A stretch of DNA of 64,000 nt, from NCBI GenBank assembly GCA_027492585.1, contig JAPUEK010000024.1, positions 42,507 through 106,506 on the forward strand, in the 5' to 3' direction. How positions within the stretch are numbered: position 1 is the stretch's first letter; every line of letters starts with the position of its first letter. A program made the position numbers and the translations under genes. The notes beneath the pieces were generated by a model, which saw nothing but the letters and a program-made list of their open reading frames with translations, did not search any database and was not told where the DNA came from. The DNA comes from Paracoccaceae bacterium (GTDB lineage: Bacteria; Pseudomonadota; Alphaproteobacteria; Rhodobacterales; Rhodobacteraceae). This document shows, piece by piece, positions 55,633-64,000 of the stretch.

Positions 55633-55914
55633 TCAGGTGCCTTCGGCCACCCGTGCGGCCCGCCCGCCCCGGCGGCGCGGCGCCTGCGGGGCCATCATGC
55701 CATCGGTCAGCACCCCGGTCATCGGGTGGTCGCGCCCGCCGGGCAGCTCGCCATAATGGGCGATCAGCGCCCGCAGCGCCTCCGGCGTATCGGCGCCGAC
55801 CGGCAGGCTCAGCGCCCAGTCCATGAAGATCGACCGGCATTCGCCAAGGGTGATCCCCTCGATCGCATAGCTTTCGCGCACCAGCCCCTTGGGGTCCGCC
55901 TCCGCGAGGTCCAT
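55633..55914 (-). CDS. Small conserved protein upstream-coupled to glnE transcript
   Basis: The product is 93 residues from ATG at 55914 behind GGGGAGACG; an ATG at 55929 is a possible longer start. The core VRESYAIEGITLGECRSIFM and WALSLPVGADTPEALRALI look conserved-domain-like and include one cysteine. The C-terminal 25 residues are basic and low-complexity. It lies 25 bases after the glnE stop on the same strand, so it probably shares its transcript. The function is unknown. Confidence 0.72.
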   Translation of the reverse strand: MDLAEADPKGLVRESYAIEGITLGECRSIFMDWALSLPVGADTPEALRALIAHYGELPGGRDHPMTGVLTDGMMAPQAPRRRGGRAARVAEGT

Positions 55915-55939
55915 CACCCGTCTCCCCATTCCGCCGCCC

Positions 55940-58720
55940 TCACCCCTGCCCGCCGAGCGTGGCGGTGATCACAAGATCCGCCGCCGCCGCCGCCGCCTTC
56001 AGCCGCTGCCCGAGCGCCTCGGGGCTTTCCGCCCCGGTCTCGCGCAGAAGGAAGCTGCGGCCACCTTCGCCGAGCGCCTCCAGATCGACCGCCTGATCGG
56101 CCAGAAGCCGCGAGGCCGCCTGAAGCCGCCAGCACAGCCTATAGGCATCCAGAAGCGCCGCCTGATCCGATTGCGACACTTCGGCGGCAGTTCCGCCCGA
56201 AGCGATCTGGCGTTCGACCTGACGGGCGGGATTGGCGGCCCGCAGGGCCAGCGTCTGGGCGAGGAGCTCCACATCCATGATCCGCCCCGGCCCGAGCTTG
56301 GCATCCCAGAGCCCCGCCCCCGGCCGCGCCGATGCGAGCCGCGCCCGCATCTCGGCCACATCGGCCAGCACCCTGTCGCCGCGGCCCTTGCGGGCGAGGA
56401 TCCCGCGCCGGAAGGCCTCCACCTCCGCGGCCAGCCCCGGCTCCCCCGCCAGCACCCTTGCGCGGGTGAGCGCGAGATGCTCCCAGGTCCAGGCCTCGGT
56501 CTCCTGATAGTTGCGGAAGCTTTCGATGGAGGTCGCCACCGGCCCCTGCCGGCCGGAGGGACGCAGCCGCACATCGACCTCGTAAAGCCGCCCCTCGGCC
56601 ATCTGCGCCGAAAGCGCCGTCACCATCGCCTGCGTCAGCCGCGCGTAATAGGGCCGCGCGGCGAGAGGGCGCCTGCCCTCCGACATCTCCACCCCGGCGG
56701 CATCGTAGATCATGATCAGGTCGAGATCGGAGCCGGCGTTGAGCCGCCCCGCCCCGAGACTGCCCATGCCGAGCACGACCGCCCCGCGCCCCGGCGCCGC
56801 GCCATGCCTTGCCGCGAAATCCTCCGTGACCACCGGCCAGACGGCGGCAATCACCGCTTCGGCGAGATCGGCATAGCTCTTGCCCGCCTCGAAAGCGTCG
56901 ATCAGGCCGCGCAGATGATGGACGCCGATGCGGAAATGCCATTCCTTCATCCAGCGCCGCGCCGCATCGAGTTTGCGCTCGTAATCGCCCTGTTCGGCCA
57001 TCCGCGCGGCCAGCTCCGCCGTCAGCGCCGCCCGCCCCGGCCAGGGCTCGAAGAAGGAGCCGCCGATCACCGCATCGAGCACCGCCGCATTGCGCGACAG
57101 GTACAGCGCCAGCGCCGGAGAGGTCGCCGCGATATCGACGATGAGATCGACGAGCGAGGGGTTGGCCTCGAACAGCGAGAAGATCTGCACGCCGGAGGGC
57201 AGGCCGGCCAGAAAGCCATCCAGCGCCACCAGCGCCTCCTCCGGATGGGCGGCGCGGGACAGACGCTTCAGCAGTACCGGGCCGAGCCTGCGGAAGATCG
57301 CCTGCGCCCGGTCGCTGCGAAGGGCGGCATAGTTCGACCAGCCCTTGACGATGGCGCGGGCCTGATCGGAGAGTTCCGGCCCTTCCTCCGCCACGCCGGG
57401 GGCGAAGAAGCCCTCGGTCAGCCGGTCAACCCGCGCGATGCGGTCGAGAAGGCCGGCGCGGAACTCCGCCTCCCCCTCGCCCGAGAAGGCGGCGATGCGG
57501 GCAACGCCGGCGGCGGTCACCGGCATCTCATGGGTCTGCGCGTCATTGACCATCTGCAACCGATGCTCGGTCTCGCGGTGGGCGAGGTAGAGCGAGGACA
57601 GCTCCTCCGCCACCTCCGCCGGCACCCAGCCCTGCGCGGCCAGCGCCTTCAGCCCGCCGAGCGTGGTGCGGTCGCGCAGCGAAGGGTCGCGGCCCCCGGC
57701 GATCAGCTGCCGGGTCTGGGTGAAGAACTCGATCTCGCGGATGCCGCCCTGACCGAGCTTGAGGTTGTGACCCTCCACCTCCACCCGCCCGTTGAGACCG
57801 CGATGCTCGCGGATGCGGAGCCGCATGTCATGGGCATCCTGGATCGCCGCGAAATCGAGATGCTTGCGCCAGACGAAGGGGGTGAGCGTCCTGAGAAACC
57901 GCTCCCCCGCCGCCAGATCGCCGCCGCAGGGTCGCGCCTTGATATAGGCGGCGCGTTCCCAGGTGCGGCCATGGGCCTCGTAATAGGCCTCCGCCGCGGC
58001 CATGGAAAGGCAGACCGGCGTGACCGAGGCATCGGGGCGCAGGCGCAGATCGGTGCGGAAGACATAGCCGCCGACCGTGGTGTCGGAAAGCAGCGCCGCC
58101 ATCTTGCGGGTGACGCGGATGAACGCGGCGCGCGCCTCCTGCCAGTCCTCGCGGTAGCGTTCCTGATCGAAGAGGCAGATCAGGTCGATGTCGGAGGAAT
58201 AGTTGAGCTCCCCCGCCCCCATCTTGCCCATGGCGAGCGCCACCATCCCCCCCGCCGTCGCCGCATCTTCCGGCACGGCGCCGGGAAGCTTGCCGCGCCG
58301 GATCTCCTCGGCGACGAGCCGGGTCAGCGACAGATGCACCGCCCGGTCGGCCAGATCGGTGAGCGCCCCCGTGACCTGCATCAGCCCCCAGACGCCGCCA
58401 AGATCGGCCAGCGCCGTCAGCAGCGCCGCGCGCCGCTTGGCCTGCCGCAGCGCCTCGCCCAGAAGGTCGGGCGGCACCGGCTCCAGCGCGGCCAGAACGC
58501 CGGAAAAGGCTTCTTCCGGGGCAAGGGCCAGCGCCGGGCGCAGCCAGTCCGCCTCCCGCTCCATCAGCCCTTTCAGATAGGGGCTGCATCCCGCCGTGGC
58601 CGACAGAAGGCCGCGCATTTCCGGTGCGAGATCGCTGAAAGCGCGGGCGATCTCGGCAGCAGGCTCGGGATCATAGGGAAGCGGGGCGCGGGTGAGGCGG
58701 GCGGCGAAGGTCTGGGTCAT
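55940..58720 (-). CDS. glnE: Bifunctional glutamine synthetase adenylyltransferase/deadenylyltransferase
   Basis: The product is 926 residues from ATG at 58720 (MTQTFAARLTRAPLPYD), the expected length for GlnE. Both nucleotidyltransferase halves carry G[KS]xGxxxLNxxSD[IL]D: GKMGAGELNYSSDIDLICLF in the deadenylylation half and GSLGAGRLNAGSDLDLIMIY in the adenylylation half. It modifies GlnA (20.8 kb away from glnA here by tens of kilobases) on its loop tyrosine under PII control. The frame is open further upstream but without similarity. Confidence 0.95.
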   Translation of the reverse strand: MTQTFAARLTRAPLPYDPEPAAEIARAFSDLAPEMRGLLSATAGCSPYLKGLMEREADWLRPALALAPEEAFSGVLAALEPVPPDLLGEALRQAKRRAALLTALADLGGVWGLMQVTGALTDLADRAVHLSLTRLVAEEIRRGKLPGAVPEDAATAGGMVALAMGKMGAGELNYSSDIDLICLFDQERYREDWQEARAAFIRVTRKMAALLSDTTVGGYVFRTDLRLRPDASVTPVCLSMAAAEAYYEAHGRTWERAAYIKARPCGGDLAAGERFLRTLTPFVWRKHLDFAAIQDAHDMRLRIREHRGLNGRVEVEGHNLKLGQGGIREIEFFTQTRQLIAGGRDPSLRDRTTLGGLKALAAQGWVPAEVAEELSSLYLAHRETEHRLQMVNDAQTHEMPVTAAGVARIAAFSGEGEAEFRAGLLDRIARVDRLTEGFFAPGVAEEGPELSDQARAIVKGWSNYAALRSDRAQAIFRRLGPVLLKRLSRAAHPEEALVALDGFLAGLPSGVQIFSLFEANPSLVDLIVDIAATSPALALYLSRNAAVLDAVIGGSFFEPWPGRAALTAELAARMAEQGDYERKLDAARRWMKEWHFRIGVHHLRGLIDAFEAGKSYADLAEAVIAAVWPVVTEDFAARHGAAPGRGAVVLGMGSLGAGRLNAGSDLDLIMIYDAAGVEMSEGRRPLAARPYYARLTQAMVTALSAQMAEGRLYEVDVRLRPSGRQGPVATSIESFRNYQETEAWTWEHLALTRARVLAGEPGLAAEVEAFRRGILARKGRGDRVLADVAEMRARLASARPGAGLWDAKLGPGRIMDVELLAQTLALRAANPARQVERQIASGGTAAEVSQSDQAALLDAYRLCWRLQAASRLLADQAVDLEALGEGGRSFLLRETGAESPEALGQRLKAAAAAADLVITATLGGQG

Positions 58721-59338
58721 TCCGCCAATGTGAAAGAGCCTTGGGGGAGGGTCAACTGCCGGATAGTCGCGGTGGCGGGCTTTGCCCCGGTGTGGCACGC
58801 TGTGGCACGGCAGCAGCCTTGCGGCCGGTCCGGCGCTGCAGCCGCTGCCTTCCCTGCGCCGTTCGCCCTCAATTCGGATCAGACCGGCCAGCGATACCGG
58901 AACCCTTCCCCCGGTGCGCCGTTCACTGGCTGGCACGGACACAGGCTGCGCCCTCCCCGAGCATGGCGGCACCATCGACCGAAGTCGCCTGATGCCGTTC
59001 CCTGCGCCATTCCCCGCCACAGAGAGCCCGACAGAGCCCGAAGTGCCGGATCATCCGGGCCTTGGGTGGCGGATGGGTTCTGTCTCCGCCTTCATTGGCG
59101 GTGCCGTTCTTGCCCGCAGATTCGGCCCCGCGCTTGTCGCGCGGGTCTGCCGCTGCCGGTCGCCGGAGATCCGCAGAGCGACGGCGGAGGGCAAAGCCGG
59201 CCCCGCCCGAAGACCTTGCCCGGCAGCGACCCGCATCATAAGGCTTAACAAGACAAGGATCAGGTACATGGCGGCCTCCATCGGCAGGCTCCATCTGAAC
59301 CGCGAAAGATTGACACTTCCTGAACGCCGGAGGGGCGT
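58721..59338. other. Intergenic region glnE to ybaK-like
   Basis: No firm gene. Divergent promoters for glnE and the YbaK-like gene must lie at the two ends. The middle is G/C-rich without clear repeats. A weak minus-strand candidate is listed separately at 59051-59269. Confidence 0.4.
59051..59269 (-). CDS. Possible small exported or membrane protein (weak)
   Basis: The 72-codon frame starts MYLILVLLSLMMRVAAGQG, a hydrophobic segment like a signal anchor, behind a well-spaced GGAGG. The remainder is Arg/Pro-rich and low-complexity (GDRQRQTRATSAGPN), which lowers confidence. It would be divergent from the YbaK-like gene with 69 bases between the starts. Confidence 0.3.
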   Translation of the reverse strand: MYLILVLLSLMMRVAAGQGLRAGPALPSAVALRISGDRQRQTRATSAGPNLRARTAPPMKAETEPIRHPRPG

Positions 59339-59809
59339 ATGAGCAAAAGCCTGAAACGGGTGGTCGAGGCGCTGCGGTCCGGGGGAGAAACGGCTGTTCC
59401 GGTCGAGATGCCGGGGGAGACCCGCACGGCGCAGCAAGCAGCCGAGGCGGCCGGCTGCGCGCTTGACCAGATCGTGAAGTCGATCCTCTTCCGGGGCGGG
59501 GACAGCGGGGCGCTCTACCTGTTCCTGACCGCCGGGGGCCAGCAGGTGGACCCCGCCCGTGCTGCCGGTCTCGCCGGGGAGCCGCTCGGCCGCGCCAGCC
59601 CCGATCAGGTTCGTGCAGCCACCGGCTTTGCCATCGGCGGCGTCGCCCCCATCGGCCACCTGACCCCGCTGCCCGTCTGGATGGATGCGCGGCTCCTGAC
59701 CTTTGCCGAGGTCTGGGCTGCCGCCGGCACCCCTCGACATATCTTCGCCATCGCGCCCGAGGCGCTTTTGCGCCTCGCCGGGGCTGAGCGGGCCGAGTTC
59801 ACGGTCTGA
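59339..59809 (+). CDS. YbaK/EbsC-family aminoacyl-tRNA deacylase
   Basis: The product is 156 residues, behind GGAGGGG. Family features: the lysine in DQIVKSILFRG, LTAGGQQVDPARAAG, and the terminal FAIGGVAPIGHLTPLPVWMD. These proteins edit mischarged tRNAs in trans (YbaK, ProX and similar). The exact substrate cannot be predicted from motifs. Confidence 0.9.
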   Translation: MSKSLKRVVEALRSGGETAVPVEMPGETRTAQQAAEAAGCALDQIVKSILFRGGDSGALYLFLTAGGQQVDPARAAGLAGEPLGRASPDQVRAATGFAIGGVAPIGHLTPLPVWMDARLLTFAEVWAAAGTPRHIFAIAPEALLRLAGAERAEFTV

Positions 59810-59876
59810 CGCCAGAAGCCGCCCCGGCCCGCGAGATCAGCAGAATTCCGCCCGCCTCCGCCCGCGCGTCACCCCT

Positions 59877-59954
59877 TATGTAAAATAGTTTAACATACCT
59901 CTTGATCCACCGGCCCGGCATGTGCATCTTGGCTCATGTGAAAGACATTCACAT
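59877..59954. promoter_or_regulatory. Two near-palindromes upstream of the DUF2852 gene
   Basis: TATGTAAAATAGTTTAACATA (59877 onward; one-base offset in the arms) and ATGTGAA-agaca-TTCACAT (59936-59954, exact 7-base arms) sit in an AT-rich stretch just before the DUF2852 start at 59991. They could be promoter or regulator sites. Confidence 0.4.
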
Positions 59955-59990
59955 ACACCGAAACGCCATCGCAACAAGGGACAACCGCCG

Positions 59991-60500
59991 ATGCACAGCT
60001 ATCCGACCACCGCCGCACCCGGCGGCTTCTCTTCCCGGCTTCGCCGGGCCGAGGCCTGGCTCGACCACCGGGGCAAGGGTGCCTGGCTTGCCGCCATGGT
60101 GCTGGGCTTCATCGTCTTCTGGCCGCTCGGCCTTGGTCTTCTCACCTATATGATCTGGAGCAAACGCATGTTCAGCCGCATCGACTGCGCGCAACGCCGC
60201 GCCGAACGTTTCAACCGCCACGCCGAGCATCGCGCCCGCCACTGGAGCATGATGCAGGCGATGCGCCCCTCGGGCAATGCCGCCTTCGACAGCTACAAAT
60301 CGGACATGCTGCGCCGGCTGGAAGAAGAGCAATCCGCCTTTGAAAGCTTCCTGCAACGTCTGCGCGAAGCCAAGGACAAGTCGGAATTCGACGCCTTCAT
60401 GGAAGACCGCGCCCGCGCCAACCGGGCAACCGATGTCGCGGATGTGACCGAAGCGGCCAAGCCCGCCGGCAATGACACGCTGCGTGCCGGCGAGTACTGA
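59991..60500 (+). CDS. DUF2852 membrane protein
   Basis: The product is 169 residues from ATG at 59991, with AAGGGACAACC upstream. One membrane helix near residues 32-52 ([18 protein letters not shown]) is followed by YMIWSKRM and a helical, charged C-terminal half ([20 protein letters not shown]) that looks coiled-coil. This is the DUF2852 pattern; the function is unknown. A strong hairpin follows. Confidence 0.88.
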   Translation: MHSYPTTAAPGGFSSRLRRAEAWLDHRGKGAWLAAMVLGFIVFWPLGLGLLTYMIWSKRMFSRIDCAQRRAERFNRHAEHRARHWSMMQAMRPSGNAAFDSYKSDMLRRLEEEQSAFESFLQRLREAKDKSEFDAFMEDRARANRATDVADVTEAAKPAGNDTLRAGEY

Positions 60501-60531
60501 TCGCCGCCGGGAGGACGTTCCCCCCTGCGAC

Positions 60532-60564
60532 AGAAGGCCCCTGCCCCCGCGGCGGGGGCCTTCT
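60532..60564 (+). terminator. Terminator after the DUF2852 gene
   Basis: GAAGGCCCCTGCCCCC pairs with GGGGGCCTTC around CGCGGC. It lies 32 bases past the stop. Confidence 0.75.
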
Positions 60565-60649
60565 TGCACGAAAAAGCCCCAACTTCTCCTTGGCGGCGAC
60601 GGTGAGCCTTGCTAACCTGCCGGAATTCCAGCCTTCAGCCGCCCGAGAC

Positions 60650-61486
60650 ATGCGCCACACCCTTCCGATCGCGCCCCAATTCTATGTGACGGCTCCGCAG
60701 CCCTGCCCCTATCTGGAGGGGCGGATGGAACGGAAGTTGTTCACGGCCCTTCAGGGCGATCAGGCGCAGAAGCTGAACGACGCCCTGTCCAAGCAGGGCT
60801 TCCGCCGCAGCCAGAACGTGCTTTACCGCCCCTCCTGCGCGGAATGTTCGGCCTGCCTTTCCGCACGGATCCGGGTGGCGGATTTCCAGCCCTCGCGCAC
60901 GCAGAAGCGGCTGATGAAGGCCAATGCCCATCTGCGCCGCAATGCGACCTCGCCCTGGGCGACGGAGGATCAGTTCGCGCTCTTCCGCCGCTATCTCGAC
61001 GCGCGCCACGCCGATGGCGGGATGGCGGATATGGATGTCTTCGAATTCGCCGCGATGATCGAGGAGACGCCGATCAAGAGCCGGGTCATCGAATACACCC
61101 GCGCCGCCGGTCCGGGGGAAAAGGGGCGGCCGCTGGTTGCGGTCTCGCTGACCGATGTTTTCGATGACGGGCTTTCGATGGTCTACAGCTTCTACGACCC
61201 CACGATGCAGGGGCTGAGCCTGGGGACCTTTGCGATCCTCGATCATGTCGAGATCGCGCGGGAGGCGGGTCTGCCTTACGTCTATCTCGGCTATTGGGTG
61301 CCGGGGAGCCGGAAGATGGGCTACAAATCCGGCTTCAATGCGCTGGAGATCTACAAGGGCGGGGTCTGGCAGCCGATCGGCGAGCCCGCCGATCACCGGG
61401 CCGAGTTGCACCCCCTGTCCGTCGATCCCATTGCCGAGCAGGTGGCGCGCATCGCCCTGCCCGAAGCGCGGGCGATCCGCGAATGA
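60650..61486 (+). CDS. bpt: Aspartate/glutamate leucyltransferase (arginyltransferase family)
   Basis: The product is 278 residues from ATG at 60650 ([20 protein letters not shown]). Cysteine-rich N-terminal domain [18 protein letters not shown] and the acyltransferase motif [20 protein letters not shown] are characteristic. It adds Leu (or Arg) to N-terminal Asp/Glu and sends proteins to ClpAP. An in-frame ATG at 60590 would extend it by 20 residues without support. It is followed eight bases later by a VOC gene. Confidence 0.93.
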   Translation: MRHTLPIAPQFYVTAPQPCPYLEGRMERKLFTALQGDQAQKLNDALSKQGFRRSQNVLYRPSCAECSACLSARIRVADFQPSRTQKRLMKANAHLRRNATSPWATEDQFALFRRYLDARHADGGMADMDVFEFAAMIEETPIKSRVIEYTRAAGPGEKGRPLVAVSLTDVFDDGLSMVYSFYDPTMQGLSLGTFAILDHVEIAREAGLPYVYLGYWVPGSRKMGYKSGFNALEIYKGGVWQPIGEPADHRAELHPLSVDPIAEQVARIALPEARAIRE

Positions 61487-61493
61487 GCCGCAG

Positions 61494-61889
61494 ATGACCG
61501 GGGCAAGGCTGGCGGCGGTTTCCCTTGTCGTGCCGGGTTATGCGGAGGGCATCGCCTTTTACTGCGGGGTCATGGGGTTCACGCTGGCCGCGGACATTGA
61601 TCAGGGACACAAACGCTGGGTGACGGTGGAGCCGCCGGGCGGCGGTTGCCGGATCGTGCTGGCGCGGGCCGAGAACCCGGACCAGCAGGCGGTGATCGGC
61701 GCGCAGGGCGGCGGGCGGGTCTGGCTGTTCCTTGAGACCGACGACTTTGCCCGCGACCATGCCCGGATGCGGGCAGCGGGAGTGATCTTCGAGGAAGCCC
61801 CCCGCCACGAGCCCTACGGCACCGTCGCCGTCTGGCGCGACCCGTTCGGCAACCGCTGGGACCTGATCGAGCCGAAGTCCGGCGGCTAG
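61494..61889 (+). CDS. VOC-family (glyoxalase-like) protein
   Basis: The product is 131 residues from ATG at 61494, eight bases after bpt. Two betaalphabeta half-domains are visible, with LAAVSLVVPGYAEGIAFYCG first and VAVWRDPFGNRWDLIE last. Metal or substrate residues cannot be named with confidence, and glyoxalase, bleomycin-resistance and unknown dioxygenase functions are all possible. It is probably co-transcribed with bpt. Confidence 0.85.
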   Translation: MTGARLAAVSLVVPGYAEGIAFYCGVMGFTLAADIDQGHKRWVTVEPPGGGCRIVLARAENPDQQAVIGAQGGGRVWLFLETDDFARDHARMRAAGVIFEEAPRHEPYGTVAVWRDPFGNRWDLIEPKSGG

Positions 61890-61928
61890 GCGAGGCCGGA
61901 TCGGGGCGCCGCTCCCCCTTATCTCGGG

Positions 61929-62135
61929 CGGATCAGAAAACGCACCGCGTTTTCCCGCCCGTGTGGGAACGGGTCCAGTGGGCCGCCTATCCCGCAAAAC
62001 GCCGGAGGTCAGTTCCCGCCCCGGTGGGGGCGAAGCCCCCGCCCTCCGGGGGGCGGGGGCTGGCCGGCGGCCTTTGGGGCCACCGGCGGATGGCGGGAAC
62101 CCGTGCCGCATGGCAGCGGCGATGGCCCCTGCCAG
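61929..62135 (+). repeat. Dispersed element of about 207 bp (copy 2)
   Basis: CGGATCAGAAAACG to GGCGATGGCCCCTGCCA. It matches 40690-40896 strongly in the right half and at the same internal spacing. It lies between the VOC gene and the ilvB leader, in the same orientation as copy 1. Confidence 0.7.
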
Positions 62136-62351
62136 CTTGAATGATGCGCCGCAAAGAGCTCCGGCATACGAGACTTCTCTTCTCCGGAGCTAGGCCACGC
62201 CTGCCCCAAGGTGCGATCCGGTGATTCTCGGGGCAGCACCTTCGCAAGAAACCCACCCCCGCATTTTCCGAAAGTTGCGATAGCTTGCCATATCAAGCAA
62301 GAAACATACAAAAACACCCCATCCAGCGACACTTTCCATGTCGATTTGCGG

Positions 62352-62380
62352 TTGACGCGCCCAAAACCCCGCCCTAGTGT
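62352..62380 (+). promoter_or_regulatory. Sigma-70-type promoter of the ilvB leader
   Basis: TTGACG (62352-62357) and TAGTGT (62375-62380) are separated by exactly 17 bases, 28 bases before the leader-peptide ATG. It is the clearest housekeeping promoter in the window. Confidence 0.65.
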
Positions 62381-62407
62381 CCGCTGCGGATCAACAAGGG
62401 GGCAGCA

Positions 62408-62455
62408 ATGCTTCATCTTCTTGTAATCGTAGGGCGAAGGTGCATGGGCCGGTAA
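62408..62455 (+). CDS. ilvB leader peptide (attenuator)
   Basis: The frame reads MLHLLVIVGRRCMGR and stops at TAA. It packs Leu, Leu, Leu, Val, Ile and Val codons (CTT, CTT, CTT, GTA, ATC, GTA) in its first eight codons, exactly the branched-chain amino acids made by the downstream pathway. GGGGGC precedes the ATG. Ribosome stalling here when Leu, Ile or Val tRNA is uncharged is expected to control readthrough of the terminator at 62482. Confidence 0.85.
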   Translation: MLHLLVIVGRRCMGR

Positions 62456-62513
62456 CGGTTGACCATATGAGGTTCCCATGCGCCCCCAGAGACACCTCCG
62501 GGGGCTTTTTGTT
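62442..62513 (+). promoter_or_regulatory. Transcription attenuator of ilvB
   Basis: GCATGGG (62442-62448) can pair with CCCATGC (62475-62481), and GCCCCC (62482-62487) with GGGGGC (62500-62505) followed by TTTTT. The second stem is a terminator. The first hairpin overlaps the end of the leader-peptide frame, so the ribosome position can change the folding. Confidence 0.8.
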
Positions 62514-62552
62514 GCACAGGGCCGGGCGACGGCCGAAGACGGGGAAAGACCG

Positions 62553-64000
62553 ATGATTGGGGCGAAATCAGGCGCGGCGATGACGGGTGCTGCCATGGTG
62601 GTGCAGGCGCTGAAGGATCAGGGCGTGGAGGTGGTCTTCGGCTACCCCGGCGGCGCGGTCCTGCCGATCTATGACGAGATCTTCCAGCAGAACGACATCC
62701 GCCATGTGCTCGTCCGCCACGAACAGGGCGCCGTGCATATGGCCGAGGGCTATGCCCGTTCGACCGGCAAGCCGGGCGTGGCGCTGGTGACCTCCGGCCC
62801 CGGTGCGACCAATGCCGTGACCGGGCTGACCGATGCGCTGCTGGACAGCATCCCGATCATCGTGCTTTCCGGTCAGGTGCCGACCTTCATGATCGGCACC
62901 GACGGCTTCCAGGAGGCCGATACCGTGGGCATCACCCGCCCCTGCACCAAGATGAACTGGCTGGTGAAGGATACCGCCAAACTGTCGGAGACGATCCATC
63001 AGGCCTTCCATGTGGCGACCAGGGGCCGCCCCGGCCCGGTGCTCGTGGACATTCCGAAGGATGTGCAGTTCGCCACCGCCGCCTATACCGCGCCGGAAAA
63101 GACCCGCGTGGCCCATTACCAGCCGCAGATGAAGGGCGATCTCGACCAGATCACCCGCATGGTGGAGATGATGGAGACGGCGGAACGCCCGATCTTCTAC
63201 ACCGGCGGCGGGGTGATCAATTCCGGCCCGGCGGCAAGCCAGCTCCTGCGCGAATTCGTGGAGGCGACGGGCTTTCCGATCACCTCGACGCTGATGGGGC
63301 TCGGCGCCTATCCGGCAAGCGGGAAGCACTGGCTCGGGATGCTCGGGATGCACGGGCTCTATGAGGCCAATCTCGCCATGCACGGCTGCGACCTGATGAT
63401 CAACGTCGGCGCCCGCTTCGACGACCGGATCACCGGGCGGCTGAAGGATTTCTCGCCGAAATCGCGGAAAGTGCATATCGACATCGACGCCTCCTCCATC
63501 AACAAGGTGATCCGCGTTGACGTGCCGATCCTCGGCGATGTGGCCCATGTGCTCGAAGATGCGCTGCGTCTTTGGAAATCGCGCGGGCGCAAGGTGAACA
63601 AGGAAGGTCTGGCCAAATGGTGGGCGCAGATCGCCGAATGGCAGGCGGTGAAATGCCTGACCTACAAGCCCTCCACCAGGACCATCAAGCCGCAATACGC
63701 GCTTGAGCGGCTGGAGGCGCTGACCAAGGGGATGGACCGCTACATCACCACCGAGGTCGGCCAGCATCAGATGTGGGCCGCACAGTTCCTGCATTTCGAG
63801 GACCCGAACCGCTGGATGACCTCCGGGGGCCTCGGGACGATGGGCTACGGCCTGCCCGCCTCCATCGGCGTGCAGATGGCGCATCCGGAGGCCCTGGTGA
63901 TCAACGTTGCCGGCGAAGCCTCATGGCTGATGAACATGCAGGAGATGGGGACGGCGATGCAGTTCCGCGCCCCGGTCAAGCAGTTCATCCTGAACAACGA
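62553..64000 (+). CDS. ilvB: Acetolactate synthase large subunit (partial, runs off right edge)
   Basis: The frame opens at ATG 62553 behind GGGGAAAG and stays open to the edge (482 codons plus two bases). ThDP-enzyme motifs are present: VFGYPGGAVLPIYDEIF, the catalytic Glu in RHEQGAVHMAEGYARSTG, PGVALVTSGPGATNAVTGL, then VLVDIPKDVQ and DDRITGRLKDF. It condenses pyruvate (and 2-oxobutyrate) in branched-chain amino acid synthesis. The attenuator upstream and ALS-like length fit IlvB/IlvI; ilvN should follow outside the window. Confidence 0.95.
   Translation, partial: MIGAKSGAAMTGAAMVVQALKDQGVEVVFGYPGGAVLPIYDEIFQQNDIRHVLVRHEQGAVHMAEGYARSTGKPGVALVTSGPGATNAVTGLTDALLDSIPIIVLSGQVPTFMIGTDGFQEADTVGITRPCTKMNWLVKDTAKLSETIHQAFHVATRGRPGPVLVDIPKDVQFATAAYTAPEKTRVAHYQPQMKGDLDQITRMVEMMETAERPIFYTGGGVINSGPAASQLLREFVEATGFPITSTLMGLGAYPASGKHWLGMLGMHGLYEANLAMHGCDLMINVGARFDDRITGRLKDFSPKSRKVHIDIDASSINKVIRVDVPILGDVAHVLEDALRLWKSRGRKVNKEGLAKWWAQIAEWQAVKCLTYKPSTRTIKPQYALERLEALTKGMDRYITTEVGQHQMWAAQFLHFEDPNRWMTSGGLGTMGYGLPASIGVQMAHPEALVINVAGEASWLMNMQEMGTAMQFRAPVKQFILNN

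Overview
The window is GC-rich, densely packed alphaproteobacterial chromosome, most likely from the Rhodobacteraceae/Paracoccaceae. Four things point there. It carries a DddP-type DMSP lyase homologue and a DksA without the usual zinc-finger cysteines. It has several families that are typically rhodobacteral (DUF2927, DUF2852, DUF3445 and a DUF6778-like lipoprotein). Nearly every operon end carries the same kind of 3'-end repeat with an ATATCC core. There is no integrase, transposase, phage gene or CRISPR array.

Layout. 1-10367 (minus strand): three very large RTX calcium-binding exoproteins in tandem. The first runs off the left edge and has a nidogen-like N-terminus. The second has a choice-of-anchor-L N-terminus and the third a LamG plus cadherin-like N-terminus. 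The second and third end in Hedgehog/intein (Hint) autoprocessing domains. 11.2-19 kb: tRNA-Leu(CAA) and housekeeping genes (ypfJ-like, yqaA-like, dsbB, dgt, erpA, xthA, nnr). 19-23 kb: glnB-glnA and two unrecognised proteins. 23-29.6 kb: a DUF3445 protein, dddP, purB, an orphan divergent fliG, and an agmatinase-family gene. 29.7-33.4 kb: acpP-fabG-fabD (minus) and rpsF-rpsR-rplI (plus). 33.7-39.5 kb: an EamA transporter, a PD-(D/E)XK-like protein, tig, tRNA-Leu(UAG), a stand-alone Hint protein without catalytic residues, an FAD monooxygenase and dksA. 39.8-48.8 kb: a MoxR ATPase, a DUF2927 lipoprotein, a CoxE-like vWA protein, DedA, an M48 protease, a PIN protein, an RlmI-like methyltransferase and a lipoprotein. 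49-55 kb: an exported TPR-CHAT protein facing away from the Entner-Doudoroff genes edd-eda, with a LacI-type palindrome between them, then a decayed VOC gene. 55.6-64 kb: glnE, a YbaK protein, a DUF2852 protein, bpt, a VOC protein, and ilvB (cut by the right edge) behind a textbook attenuator leader.

Genes that work together: GlnB, GlnA and the adenylyltransferase GlnE are all present and cover the nitrogen-status control of glutamine synthetase. FabD, FabG and AcpP serve fatty-acid synthesis. Edd and Eda form the Entner-Doudoroff pathway. The MoxR and vWA proteins are a likely chaperone pair.

The most unusual structure is in the non-coding DNA. Two long inverted-repeat elements (25343-25656 and 53762-53954) share an identical 22-nt core and the same inner hairpin layout. 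A second dispersed element of about 207 bp occurs at 40690-40896 and 61929-62135. All functional calls come from reading motifs by eye; no database search was possible.
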